DNA of 7,581 bases from a bacterium (GCA_030611905.1 JAUWOX010000048.1:1-7581); one strand, 5' to 3'; shown: positions 1 to 5,807, numbered from the stretch's first letter. Program-made: numbers and translations. Notes: generated by a model from the letters alone, not told the origin.

Positions 1-1167
1 GATTTTATTGAAAATATAAAACTCGCATTTAATGCTGGTACTTTTAATAAATTAAAAATTAACAAACCAGCCAATAAAAGTGATGAATTAAGAGAAGTCG
101 TTATACGTTCAGTAAAAATAAAAAACACTGTACAACTTTCATTTGTTTATCACTATAAAACAAAAGATATAACTAAAAATTTTGGTATTGAAGAGAGCAT
201 TGTTCAGATAAAAAAATTATTAGAAGCTAAATTTAAAAATTTTATATTATTTACAACAGACAATAACATTCGACTCAGTCTTAATAAAAAAATGAAAACT
301 AATATTGATTATGGAAAACCCACTTTTTCTAGTTGTTCTGCAAAAGATCATAACAGAGAGAAAAACCATTTTATAGAAATTGAAAATAATCAATATTTGA
401 AAGAGCTTGGGGTTGTCACCCAAAATAACCAGATTACAAAAGGCATGGGGGCAAAATATAAGCAAATATGCAAATACATTGAAACATTGGATGGTATAAT
501 AAAAAATTCAAATATTTCTAAATTAGCAGAAGTGAATGTTGCTGATATGGGGTGTGGTAAGGGTTATTTAACTTTTGCAGTTTATGACCATTTATTAAAC
601 AATCTGAAATTGAATGCTCAAGTTACAGGAGTTGAAATGAAAAAAGATTTAGTCGATTTTTGTAATCAAATTGCAGAAAAATCGAACTTTAAAAATATGA
701 AATTTATTGAGAACACGATAAATGACTATTCAGTAGAAAATATTGATATATTAATCGCATTGCATGCTTGTGATACAGCAACAGATGATGCAATTTTTAA
801 AGGAATTTGTGCAAATTGCTCTATAATCATTTTATCGCCTTGCTGTCATAAGCAAATCAGAAAAGAGCTAAACGTAACAAATGAGCTAAAAGATATTGTA
901 AAACACGGTATTCTAAAAGAGAGAATGGCTGAAATCGTAACTGATTCAATGAGAGGGTTGGTTCTGGAGGCTTTTGGCTACAAAACGCAAATATTTGAAT
1001 TTATTTCTGACGAACATACTCATAAAAATCTTATGATCGTTGGAATAAAAAAAGATAACAAGAAAATTAATAATTTATATTTTGAAAAAATCAGAAATAT
1101 TAAAAAAATGTTTGGAATAGAGAATTTTTATCTTGAAAACCTTTTAAGCAAAGTAAAGAAAAAATAA
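1..1167 (+). CDS. SAM-dependent methyltransferase, 5'-truncated by the window edge
   Basis: The frame is open without a stop from base 1, so the gene begins upstream. The ATG at 292 is internal, because the 97 codons before it read as ordinary protein and continue smoothly. Of 388 visible residues, about 182-188 carry the SAM-binding glycine loop (DMGCGKG). Residues about 253-258 read ALHACD and about 279-285 SPCCHKQ. This HAC...PCCH pattern is, from memory, typical of the Methyltransf_32-type family of class I methyltransferases. A basic, Lys-rich tail ends the protein. The substrate is unknown; an RNA or protein target is possible but not shown. The product should be cytoplasmic, with no signal peptide or membrane segment in the visible part. 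The gene is followed by a C-rich block, a 77-bp module shared with the helicase cassette, and attC-A. It is probably a cassette gene, though its left boundary is not visible. Confidence 0.85.
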   Translation, partial: DFIENIKLAFNAGTFNKLKINKPANKSDELREVVIRSVKIKNTVQLSFVYHYKTKDITKNFGIEESIVQIKKLLEAKFKNFILFTTDNNIRLSLNKKMKTNIDYGKPTFSSCSAKDHNREKNHFIEIENNQYLKELGVVTQNNQITKGMGAKYKQICKYIETLDGIIKNSNISKLAEVNVADMGCGKGYLTFAVYDHLLNNLKLNAQVTGVEMKKDLVDFCNQIAEKSNFKNMKFIENTINDYSVENIDILIALHACDTATDDAIFKGICANCSIIILSPCCHKQIRKELNVTNELKDIVKHGILKERMAEIVTDSMRGLVLEAFGYKTQIFEFISDEHTHKNLMIVGIKKDNKKINNLYFEKIRNIKKMFGIENFYLENLLSKVKKK

Positions 1168-1191
1168 AGTGTTTTGGAAAAATAAAATTCA

Positions 1192-1216
1192 CCCCTTAAT
1201 TCCCCTCTCCCCTCCC
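1192..1216 (-). other. Putative G-quadruplex motif on the minus strand
   Basis: On the + strand there are four runs of C (CCCC, CCCC, CCCC, CCC) separated by 6, 3 and 1 bases. On the minus strand this satisfies the G3+N1-7 pattern for an intramolecular G-quadruplex. It stands out sharply in a region made mostly of A and T. It starts about 25 nt after the methyltransferase stop codon and about 75 nt before attC-A. Whether it folds is not known. Confidence 0.5.
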
Positions 1217-1224
1217 TCAGGCAG

Positions 1225-1301
1225 AAAAAGATATTTGAAAATTTTTAAAACAAGTTTTCTTATCAGAAAACAAAAGAAAAGAAATACATCATATAACAGC
1301 G
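1225..1301 (+). repeat. 77-bp module before and into attC-A (copy 1 of 2)
   Basis: It aligns without gaps to 7141-7217 with about 7 mismatches by eye. It contains a small hairpin with arms GTTTTCT/AGAAAAC and loop TATC, followed by an A-rich run, then ACATC and the R'' box of attC-A. Homology stops just inside the attC left arm. The other copy lies at the same offset relative to attC-I, downstream of an unrelated gene. Confidence 0.85.
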
Positions 1302-1433
1302 CGATAAGCGGCTCCAGAAAATTTCCTTTATTAATATAATAATGAGTAAAATTTTCTTCCGACCCAAATTTTGATTCCTAGTTAATTTTAACAAGGAAGA
1401 ATCAAAACTTCGCTTCACCGGGAAACGTTAGGC
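1291..1433 (+). other. attC site A
   Basis: R'' is ATATAAC at 1291 and R' is GTTAGGC at 1427-1433, a full match to the GTTRRRY consensus. The inner stem pairs CGATAAGCG on the left with CGCTTCACCG on the right, with one extra base on the right and two A·C pairs that become G·T on the bottom strand. The variable region holds a second hairpin (TTTTGATT with AATCAAAA, near 1369-1408) and the CCCAAATTT motif at 1363. At 143 bp it is the longest site here. It separates the methyltransferase from the peptidase cassette. Confidence 0.85.
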
Positions 1434-1462
1434 GAAATAATTTATATCTATTATAAATATTT

Positions 1463-1924
1463 ATGTTAAAAATCAAACCATTCAAACAATCTACTGGCTA
1501 CTTATGTGGTCCGGCTTCGTTGAAAATGATTTTGTCATATTATGGAGTCAATAAATCTGAGAAAATCATTGCCAAGCAAACAAATACTACTTCAAAGCGT
1601 GGCTGTTCACTTCAAGATTTAATTAAATACGCTAAAAGTCTTGATTTTAAAGCATACTATAAAGATAATTTTTCTATAAAAAATATCGAGGATTTAATAA
1701 ATAAAAAAATCCCAGTAATTGTAGATTGGTTTTCATTAAAAGGTGAGGGACATTATTCAGTAATAATCGACATTACTAGTGATGAAATTATATATATAGA
1801 CCCATACAACAGAAAAATAATGAAAATGTACAAGCGAGATTTTTTATTTAGATGGTTTGATTTTATTGGTCTCCCTTCTAAAAAAAATTTGGTTTTAAGG
1901 AGAGCAATTGTTGTATACAAATAG
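1463..1924 (+). CDS. C39-like cysteine peptidase domain protein (stand-alone)
   Basis: This 153-residue protein is essentially a single papain-like C39 fold. Q9 is the likely oxyanion residue and C15 the nucleophile, in the block QSTGYLCGPASLKMIL. H97 (GEGHYSVI) and D113 (YIDPY) complete a Cys-His-Asp triad at family-typical spacing. C39 domains usually form the N-terminal part of bacteriocin ABC exporters and cut double-glycine leader peptides. Here there is no transporter, no membrane segment and no leader-peptide gene nearby, so the substrate is unknown. Stand-alone C39-like proteins of this size exist and many are uncharacterised. The ATG lies 35 nt after the R' crossover of attC-A, with no Shine-Dalgarno motif, and the stop is TAG. 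It is the only gene of its cassette. Confidence 0.8.
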   Translation: MLKIKPFKQSTGYLCGPASLKMILSYYGVNKSEKIIAKQTNTTSKRGCSLQDLIKYAKSLDFKAYYKDNFSIKNIEDLINKKIPVIVDWFSLKGEGHYSVIIDITSDEIIYIDPYNRKIMKMYKRDFLFRWFDFIGLPSKKNLVLRRAIVVYK

Positions 1925-1938
1925 ATACAGATTACATC

Positions 1939-2046
1939 ACCTAACAAAGTATATGAGGTTCGTTACTACGCACTCTCCCAAATTTTGAAAATGATTATTA
2001 ATTTTATAAGATTTTTTCAAAACTTCTCATATACTAAACGTTATAC
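1939..2046 (+). other. attC site B
   Basis: R'' is ACCTAAC (a full RYYYAAC match) and R' is GTTATAC at 2040-2046. The inner stem is perfect: GTATATGAG on the left is the exact complement of CTCATATAC on the right, separated from the R boxes by spacers of 3 and 5 nt. The variable region contains CCCAAATTT at 1977. ACATC directly precedes R''. Of all sites in the window this one and site H have the cleanest pairing. Confidence 0.92.
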
Positions 2047-2107
2047 TCAACTTCATTTTTTACCCCCCACCGAAAGTTTTATATATCTAAATAATTAATT
2101 CAGCAAT

Positions 2108-2284
2108 ATGCAAAACAAAAACATTTTTTACATCTTTGGAATTTTACAAGCAATCACTTTAGGATTGATTGTATTCTTCATTTTGGGAATAACTAATATC
2201 GGAAAAGATACTTCTATTCTTTTGAGTATTTTGTTTCCTTTGTTCACTTTACTTATTGAATATCTCATATATTCCAAAAAATAA
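2108..2284 (+). CDS. Small two-helix membrane protein, 58 residues
   Basis: The reading frame starts with MQNKNIFYIF and ends EYLIYSKK. Two strongly hydrophobic stretches, about residues 6-28 and 36-54, are joined by a short polar loop (NIGKDTS), predicting a two-pass inner-membrane protein with a basic C-terminus. No family is recognised. It sits 67 nt after the attC-B crossover and is the only ORF between attC-B and site C, as expected for a one-gene cassette. No Shine-Dalgarno motif precedes the ATG. Small membrane proteins are common among cassette genes of unknown role. Coding status rests on position, composition and the clean start-to-stop frame. Confidence 0.7.
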   Translation: MQNKNIFYIFGILQAITLGLIVFFILGITNIGKDTSILLSILFPLFTLLIEYLIYSKK

Positions 2285-2293
2285 ATTCTCGTT

Positions 2294-2378
2294 TTATATT
2301 CTTTAACGGGGCAAAAATAAAACTCTGAAATTTCCCTTCGGGACGTTGCACTAAATTTCAGCCCTACGAGGAATATAA
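2294..2378 (+). repeat. Nested palindrome with attC-like geometry
   Basis: The outer arms TTATATTC (2294) and GAATATAA (2371) pair perfectly over 8 bp. A symmetric 6x6 unpaired region follows, then GGG/CCC. After a bulge comes a 9-bp stem, CTGAAATTT (2325) with AAATTTCAG (2353), enclosing a small CCC-TTC-GGG hairpin. Outer stem, unpaired spacer, inner stem and variable end are the architecture of an attC. However, the outer arms lack the required AAC...GTT polarity, reading GTT...AAC instead. It begins 10 nt after the small membrane protein gene. No T-run follows, so it is not an obvious terminator. Confidence 0.6.
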
Positions 2379-2460
2379 CAAGGATTATGAGATTACGAAG
2401 TCTTGCAGACATCTCCATCCAAATCGTGCTACGCTAAAGCTACGTAGCTAAAAGCTATAA
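2373..2460 (+). other. Degenerate attC-like site C
   Basis: The left side looks right: ATATAAC followed by AAGG and ATTATGAG, resembling the AAA-GTATATGAG arm of site B. A TCCAAAT block in the middle resembles the CCCAAATTT motif of other sites. No GTT box follows before the rsgA start. The best right end is AAAGCTATAA at 2451, which reads like AACGTTATAA with the core GTT changed to GCT. The span of 88 bp fits the other sites, but pairing of the arms is poor. It is likely a damaged attC, in which case the membrane-protein gene and rsgA would now move as one cassette. Confidence 0.5.
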
Positions 2461-2461
2461 T
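2456..2461 (+). promoter_or_regulatory. Possible -10 box before rsgA
   Basis: A perfect TATAAT lies 30 nt before the rsgA ATG, inside the degenerate end of site C. No convincing -35 element is seen at 16-18 nt spacing. Such hexamers occur by chance in AT-rich DNA, so this is only a candidate. Confidence 0.22.
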
Positions 2462-2491
2462 AAAAAAAGCCTAAAATAATTCCAAAAGGAA

Positions 2492-3559
2492 ATGAAATTA
2501 GAAAATTGGGGATATAATAATAGAATAGAAAAGCTTAGGATTGAGAATAATCTCGATGATTTTGAAGTTGGTAGAGTTATTTCAGAACACAAAGGAAGAT
2601 ATATTGTAATAACAGAAAAGGGAGAATTAGAAGCCAAAATAACAGGCAATATGCGATTCTCGGCAAACAGTCGTGAGGATTTTCCTGCAATTGGAGACTG
2701 GGTTGCATTAACAACTCATGATTCTAATCTTGCAATAATTAATAAAATTATTCCAAGACTTTCAATTATCTCAAGACAAGCAGTTCATCAATTAGGAGAG
2801 ATACAAATAATTGCAACGAATATTGATTATGCCTTTTTAGTTCAATCCGTTGATAGGGACTTCAATATCAACAGACTTGAAAGATACCTGACCATTTGTC
2901 ATTCATCCAAAGTTACCCCGATTATTGTATTAACAAAAACTGACTTGATAGATAAACAACAGCTTTCTGAAATAATGAACACCGCACACTTACGAATAAA
3001 AAATGCATCAATCTTTGCAATAAGCAATAAAACTAAAGACGGATATGAAAAATTAAAAAAGATTATTAAAAAAGGAAAGACCTATTGCCTGCTTGGTTCT
3101 TCGGGAGTCGGAAAATCTACCTTATTAAATAATTTATCTGGCGAAACAATAATGAAAACGGATACAATCAGCCAGAGCACAAACAAAGGAAAACACACCA
3201 CAAATCATAGAGAATTAATCGTTCTCGAACAAGGTGGAATATTAGTTGATAATCCAGGCATGAGAGAAGTTGGCATTTCAGACACAACAAGCGATCTAGA
3301 AGCTACCTTTGACAAAATCATCAGCCTTTCTCAAGATTGTAAATTTAATGATTGTACCCATACTAGCGAAATAGGCTGTTCAGTACTTGACGCCATTAAA
3401 AAAGGAGAAATAGATAAAAGTTCCTACGAAAATTACCTGAAAATGGAAAAAGAAAAAGCACATTTTGAATCAACGGTTTTTGAGAAACGAAAAAAAGACA
3501 AAAAATTTGGCAAAATGATTAAAAGCTATAAAAAAAGACATAAAAAAAATGATTACTAA
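2492..3559 (+). CDS. rsgA: Ribosome small-subunit-dependent GTPase A (RsgA/YjeQ)
   Basis: RsgA binds the 30S subunit late in assembly and helps release maturation factors using GTP. All family parts are visible in 355 residues. An OB-fold region spans about 24-85. The circularly permuted GTPase has G4 (TKTD, 148-151) before G1 (GSSGVGKST, 202-210), then the KGKHTT switch (232-237) and G3 (DNPG, 253-256). A C-terminal zinc knuckle is formed by C283, C288, H290 and C296, and a Lys-rich tail ends the protein. No key residue is missing, so it should be active. AAAGGA lies only 1 nt before the ATG, too close for a normal Shine-Dalgarno; the start agrees with family N-termini as I recall them. Its place in a cassette array makes an accessory second copy likely. 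A replaced chromosomal copy is the alternative. Confidence 0.95.
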   Translation: MKLENWGYNNRIEKLRIENNLDDFEVGRVISEHKGRYIVITEKGELEAKITGNMRFSANSREDFPAIGDWVALTTHDSNLAIINKIIPRLSIISRQAVHQLGEIQIIATNIDYAFLVQSVDRDFNINRLERYLTICHSSKVTPIIVLTKTDLIDKQQLSEIMNTAHLRIKNASIFAISNKTKDGYEKLKKIIKKGKTYCLLGSSGVGKSTLLNNLSGETIMKTDTISQSTNKGKHTTNHRELIVLEQGGILVDNPGMREVGISDTTSDLEATFDKIISLSQDCKFNDCTHTSEIGCSVLDAIKKGEIDKSSYENYLKMEKEKAHFESTVFEKRKKDKKFGKMIKSYKKRHKKNDY

Positions 3560-3569
3560 AAACCACTTT

Positions 3570-3674
3570 CCGAAACAATGCCCAAACACAAAATCTCACA
3601 ACAACTATTACCCAACTCCGCCCTACTCCACCCAAATTGGCTTCACCAACTTCTCATATACGTAAACGTTATCG
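3570..3674 (+). other. attC site D, strongly asymmetric stem
   Basis: The right half is canonical: CTCATATACGTAAACG then GTTATCG at 3668. The left half looks absent at first, but CCGAAAC at 3570 followed by a G-poor arm (CCCAAACACAAAATC) aligns to the complement of the right arm with about 12 of 15 positions compatible, if bottom-strand G·T wobbles count as pairs. A further block (ACAACAACTATT) is about 9 of 12 compatible. The CCCAAATT motif is at 3631. The right end is certain; the left end is a by-eye inference. Confidence 0.65.
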
Positions 3675-3707
3675 AAAATAAAATTTTACTAACCAAGTTC
3701 TAAAACA

Positions 3708-4187
3708 ATGAAAATCACAATAAGAAAAGCAATTGAAAAAGATTTTCCTGCAATTCTATCTCTAGAAAAAGAATTAGCTGCTTTTGAAAAAGCCACAGTA
3801 CAAGTAACGAACTCTGTCGAGTTAATGAAAAAAGAAAAAGATTTTTTTCATTGTTTCGTTGCAGAAGATAAAGAAAAAGGAATTATTGGAACTGCCGTAT
3901 ATTGTTTTGTCTACTATGTTGGAGTTGGCAAATCACTTTATTTGGATAATTTATATGTAAAAAAATTATTTAGAGGACGAAAGATAGGAACTGAATTATT
4001 AAAAAATATCTTTAAAATAGCAAAAAAAGAAAATTGCAAAAAGGTTCGTTGGCAAGTCTTAAATTGGAACAAACAAGCTATAGGTATGTATAAAAAATGT
4101 GGAGCAAACATTGATGATGAATGGATTAATTGTGATTTTGATGAACGTGCTATTAAAAATTTTAAAAATATAACCGAGCAACCGTAA
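3708..4187 (+). CDS. GNAT-family N-acetyltransferase, SSAT-like
   Basis: This 159-residue single-domain GNAT enzyme transfers acetyl from acetyl-CoA to an amine. The N-terminal block (ITIRKAIEKDFPAILSL) is the usual beta1-alpha1. The FFHCFVAED strand at 46-54, SLYLDNLYV at 76-84 and the acetyl-CoA loop RGRKIGTELLKN at 89-100 follow. WQVLNWNKQAIGMYKKCGA at 115-133 includes the conserved W-N and tyrosine positions. This order and wording closely resemble spermidine/spermine (diamine) acetyltransferases such as human SAT1, so a small polyamine or thialysine-like substrate is a reasonable guess, not proven. The product is cytoplasmic and soluble. The start lies 39 nt after the attC-D crossover with no Shine-Dalgarno. 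Acetyltransferases are frequent cassette cargo; nothing suggests a link to known aminoglycoside enzymes. Confidence 0.88.
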   Translation: MKITIRKAIEKDFPAILSLEKELAAFEKATVQVTNSVELMKKEKDFFHCFVAEDKEKGIIGTAVYCFVYYVGVGKSLYLDNLYVKKLFRGRKIGTELLKNIFKIAKKENCKKVRWQVLNWNKQAIGMYKKCGANIDDEWINCDFDERAIKNFKNITEQP

Positions 4188-4198
4188 AATTTTACATC

Positions 4199-4289
4199 CA
4201 ATAACAGCACATATCTAGTTCGACAAATTTGACGCAATTAGATTTCAAAGAAATTTCTGCGAAACTTCAAAAACACACAAACGTTATCG
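4199..4289 (+). other. attC site E
   Basis: R'' is the AATAAC end at 4200-4205 and R' is GTTATCG at 4283. The inner arms CACATAT and ACACACA pair only as alternating A·C/C·A on the top strand, but as Watson-Crick plus G·T pairs on the bottom strand. Further in, TTCG...AAATTT pairs with AAATTT...CGAA. It is 91 bp long and about 87% identical to site F. ACATC directly precedes R''. Confidence 0.87.
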
Positions 4290-4314
4290 AAAATAAATTA
4301 AAAACCTACAACAT

Positions 4315-4740
4315 ATGAAACAATTAAAATGTAATATCGGTGAATATGGCGTCATCGTAAATACACGAAAAGAATTTTTGATTTTAAATTTACCTATCAA
4401 CGAAAAATTCACCAAAGAAGCATGGATGTTGCCGGGCGGCAGGCTTGATAATGATGACCAATCCGAACACGGCTTACAACGTGAAGTGTTTGAGGAAACT
4501 GGTCTGAAAATCAAAGTTGTCGCGCCTGTTCATACTGCACGCTGGGGCACTGAAAATCCTCCAAAATACACAATATTTTTTCTATGCAAGACAGTTGGCA
4601 AACAAGACGTAAAATTGAGCCGTGAACACACTGAAAGCAAATGGATAAAATTTAGCGACATAGAAAAAATCCCTTGGCACAATAAAAACAGTAAAATCGC
4701 TGCAAAAAAATCAAAAATTCTCCTTACAAAAGGTTTTTAA
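4315..4740 (+). CDS. Nudix hydrolase
   Basis: This 141-residue cytoplasmic hydrolase should cleave a nucleoside diphosphate linked to another moiety, with Mg2+. The Nudix box begins at the second G of PGGRLDND and ends REVFEETGL, matching Gx5Ex7REUxEExGU except that the first Glu is Asp. The catalytic core REVFEETG is intact. PGG precedes the box as in most of the superfamily. A WIKFSDIEKIPW stretch near residue 110-121 is the typical C-terminal strand-helix. The substrate cannot be read from the sequence; dNTP pool cleaning and dinucleotide hydrolysis are both possible. The start is 31 nt after the attC-E crossover, with no Shine-Dalgarno. Codons look slightly more G+C-rich in places (TTGCCGGGCGGC) than in neighbouring cassettes, in keeping with a separate origin. 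Confidence 0.92.
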   Translation: MKQLKCNIGEYGVIVNTRKEFLILNLPINEKFTKEAWMLPGGRLDNDDQSEHGLQREVFEETGLKIKVVAPVHTARWGTENPPKYTIFFLCKTVGKQDVKLSREHTESKWIKFSDIEKIPWHNKNSKIAAKKSKILLTKGF

Positions 4741-4748
4741 TTTACACC

Positions 4749-4839
4749 CGATAACAGCGTATATCTGGTTCGACAAATTTGACGCAATTAGATTTCAAAG
4801 GAATTTCTACGAAACATCAGGCACACACAAACGTTATAC
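4749..4839 (+). other. attC site F
   Basis: R'' is CGATAAC and R' is GTTATAC at 4833. The inner arm GCGTATAT faces CACACACAAAC, with A·C pairs on the top strand that become T·G on the bottom. The central block from TTCGACAAATTT to the complementary AATTTCTACGAA is shared with site E almost base for base. It is 91 bp long, the same as site E. Confidence 0.88.
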
Positions 4840-4873
4840 GCCATTTTGCCTACTTATAAAATAACCTATACTG

Positions 4874-5245
4874 ATGAATGAATTTAAGAAAAATCAACCA
4901 AGGGAAAAATCTTCTTTTTTAGAAGATGACGACTATCAGGAATTTATCAATCTTCGCCAAATAAAGCCTGAAGATTTTCAGGTTATAGAAAATTTGTCTT
5001 CTTATCCCACTGAATTTTTTATTACGGAATTACACAATCTCTTTAGCTCTAGCAAAGAAAATAGTGCCCAAGATATAAGAGATCGAATTAGACAGATAAA
5101 TAAAACACTTGAAAAATATCCAGAAGACAAAAATCTACTATCTTTAAAAAAGAGAATACCATTCCTTGAATTATTCCTTGAGTTTACTAAAAAATATGGC
5201 TGGATGACAGCTAGACATTTAAATAGTCTACTTGAAAGAAAATAA
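4874..5245 (+). CDS. Hypothetical charged, mostly helical protein
   Basis: I do not recognise this 123-residue protein. It is rich in Lys, Glu and Asp and has no signal peptide or membrane segment. It looks mostly alpha-helical: an acidic N-terminal region (FLEDDDYQEF at 15-24), a middle block of about 47-62 (FFITELHNLFSSSKEN), a helical stretch RDRIRQINKTLEKYP at about 69-83, and a more hydrophobic end (FLELFLEFTKKYGWM at about 97-111). A soluble cytoplasmic protein is likely. It is the sole ORF between attC-F and attC-G and starts 40 nt after the crossover without a Shine-Dalgarno. Coding status is supported by the cassette position and by a full-length frame with no competing ORF on its strand. 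Confidence 0.72.
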   Translation: MNEFKKNQPREKSSFLEDDDYQEFINLRQIKPEDFQVIENLSSYPTEFFITELHNLFSSSKENSAQDIRDRIRQINKTLEKYPEDKNLLSLKKRIPFLELFLEFTKKYGWMTARHLNSLLERK

Positions 5246-5251
5246 ATAATG

Positions 5252-5361
5252 GCCAAACAGCGTATAATACTGGATAAGCGGTTTCGCTCCCGCTGGTCGC
5301 TACACCCATATTTGCCTCCACTATCGCTACGACAAACATCACATATACACAAACGTTATAC
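5252..5361 (+). other. attC site G
   Basis: R' GTTATAC at 5355 is preceded by ATATACACAAAC. The left end is GCCAAAC, a weaker R'' (RYYYAAC expected), followed by AGCGTATAATAC. The arms pair along about 10 bp with one bulged A and three bottom-strand G·T wobbles. CCCATATTT at 5305 is the shared variable-region motif. It lies immediately downstream of the 123-residue ORF stop. Confidence 0.82.
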
Positions 5362-5381
5362 ACCATAAATCTAATTAAAAA

Positions 5382-5488
5382 AAATGACTCTACCAAATCT
5401 TAGTAAAAAATTGGATTTCAAATAGTAAAATGCGACTATAAGTTTTTATCAGAAAGTTCTATTGAAAAAAAGAATTGTAGAGTCATTT
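5382..5488 (+). repeat. 12-bp perfect inverted repeat, 83-bp spacer
   Basis: AAATGACTCTAC at 5382-5393 and GTAGAGTCATTT at 5477-5488 are exact reverse complements. The left arm contains the only ATG of this cassette that follows the attC boundary closely. The right arm lies within the coding remnant. Inverting the intervening segment on paper does not restore a long frame. Confidence 0.75.
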
Positions 5489-5598
5489 CTTTAGAGAAAC
5501 TTTTGTATTTGAAGGCCCTCGCAATTGATAAGCCAAAATATTTAAAAGATGTAAAACTTATTGTAAAAAAGATCCTTGCGCACAAATACAAAAGTTAA
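5407..5598 (+). pseudogene. Broken ORF, possible nucleotidyltransferase C-terminal remnant
   Basis: The cassette between attC-G and attC-H has no intact gene. The first ATG (5384) gives only 13 codons. In another frame, 63 codons run from just after a TAA to a TAA at 5596 with no ATG. They include RVISLEKLLYLKALAIDKP followed by KYLKDVKLIVKKIL. The ISLE-L--LK...KD--DV pattern recalls the C-terminal end of small nucleotidyltransferase-fold proteins (DUF6036/MNT-like), where ISLEDLI.LK...RPKDLEDI is typical. I infer a gene that lost its N-terminal part, leaving a tail and a working attC. Use of a rare ATT/ATA start to make a short protein cannot be excluded. Confidence 0.45.
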
Positions 5599-5611
5599 AA
5601 TTAGATTCATC

Positions 5612-5733
5612 GCCTAACAAAGACTATGCGAGTCATTCCTTCGCTACGCTCAATCATTCACCCACATTTGACAATAATATCATTTAATGCTACCTTACTA
5701 TAGACTAACATCGCATAGTCTTGAACGTTATAA
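5612..5733 (+). other. attC site H
   Basis: R'' GCCTAAC matches RYYYAAC fully and R' is GTTATAA at 5727. The inner stem is perfect: AAGACTATGCGA on the left is complementary to TCGCATAGTCTT on the right. The variable region contains TTCGCTACGCTCAAT and CCCACATTT at 5661. It closes the remnant cassette and opens the helicase cassette. Confidence 0.92.
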
Positions 5734-5777
5734 ATCCTAATATACCGAATAAAAACACAAGAAAATTTAAAAAAGAA

Positions 5778-5807
5778 TTGAATTAATAATAAGCATATAT
5801 TTATAAA
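5778..5807 (+). promoter_or_regulatory. Weak sigma-70-like promoter candidate before the helicase
   Basis: TTGAAT (5778) and TATAAA (5802) are 18 bp apart, with the ATG 15 nt after the second hexamer. The helicase cassette has the longest leader of the array (95 nt). Matches of this quality arise easily in such AT-rich DNA. Confidence 0.22.

Noticed and set aside
292..1167. ATG at 292 as the methyltransferase start
   Set aside because: The same frame is open back to base 1 with protein-like sequence, so the start is outside the window.
1230..1290. GTTTTCT/AGAAAAC hairpin as a + strand terminator
   Set aside because: It is followed by an A-rich, not T-rich, run and the stem is weak in the second copy, so intrinsic termination on this strand is not supported.
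2294..2378. Riboswitch or tRNA-like element
   Set aside because: The structure is a single nested hairpin with no recognisable aptamer or cloverleaf features.
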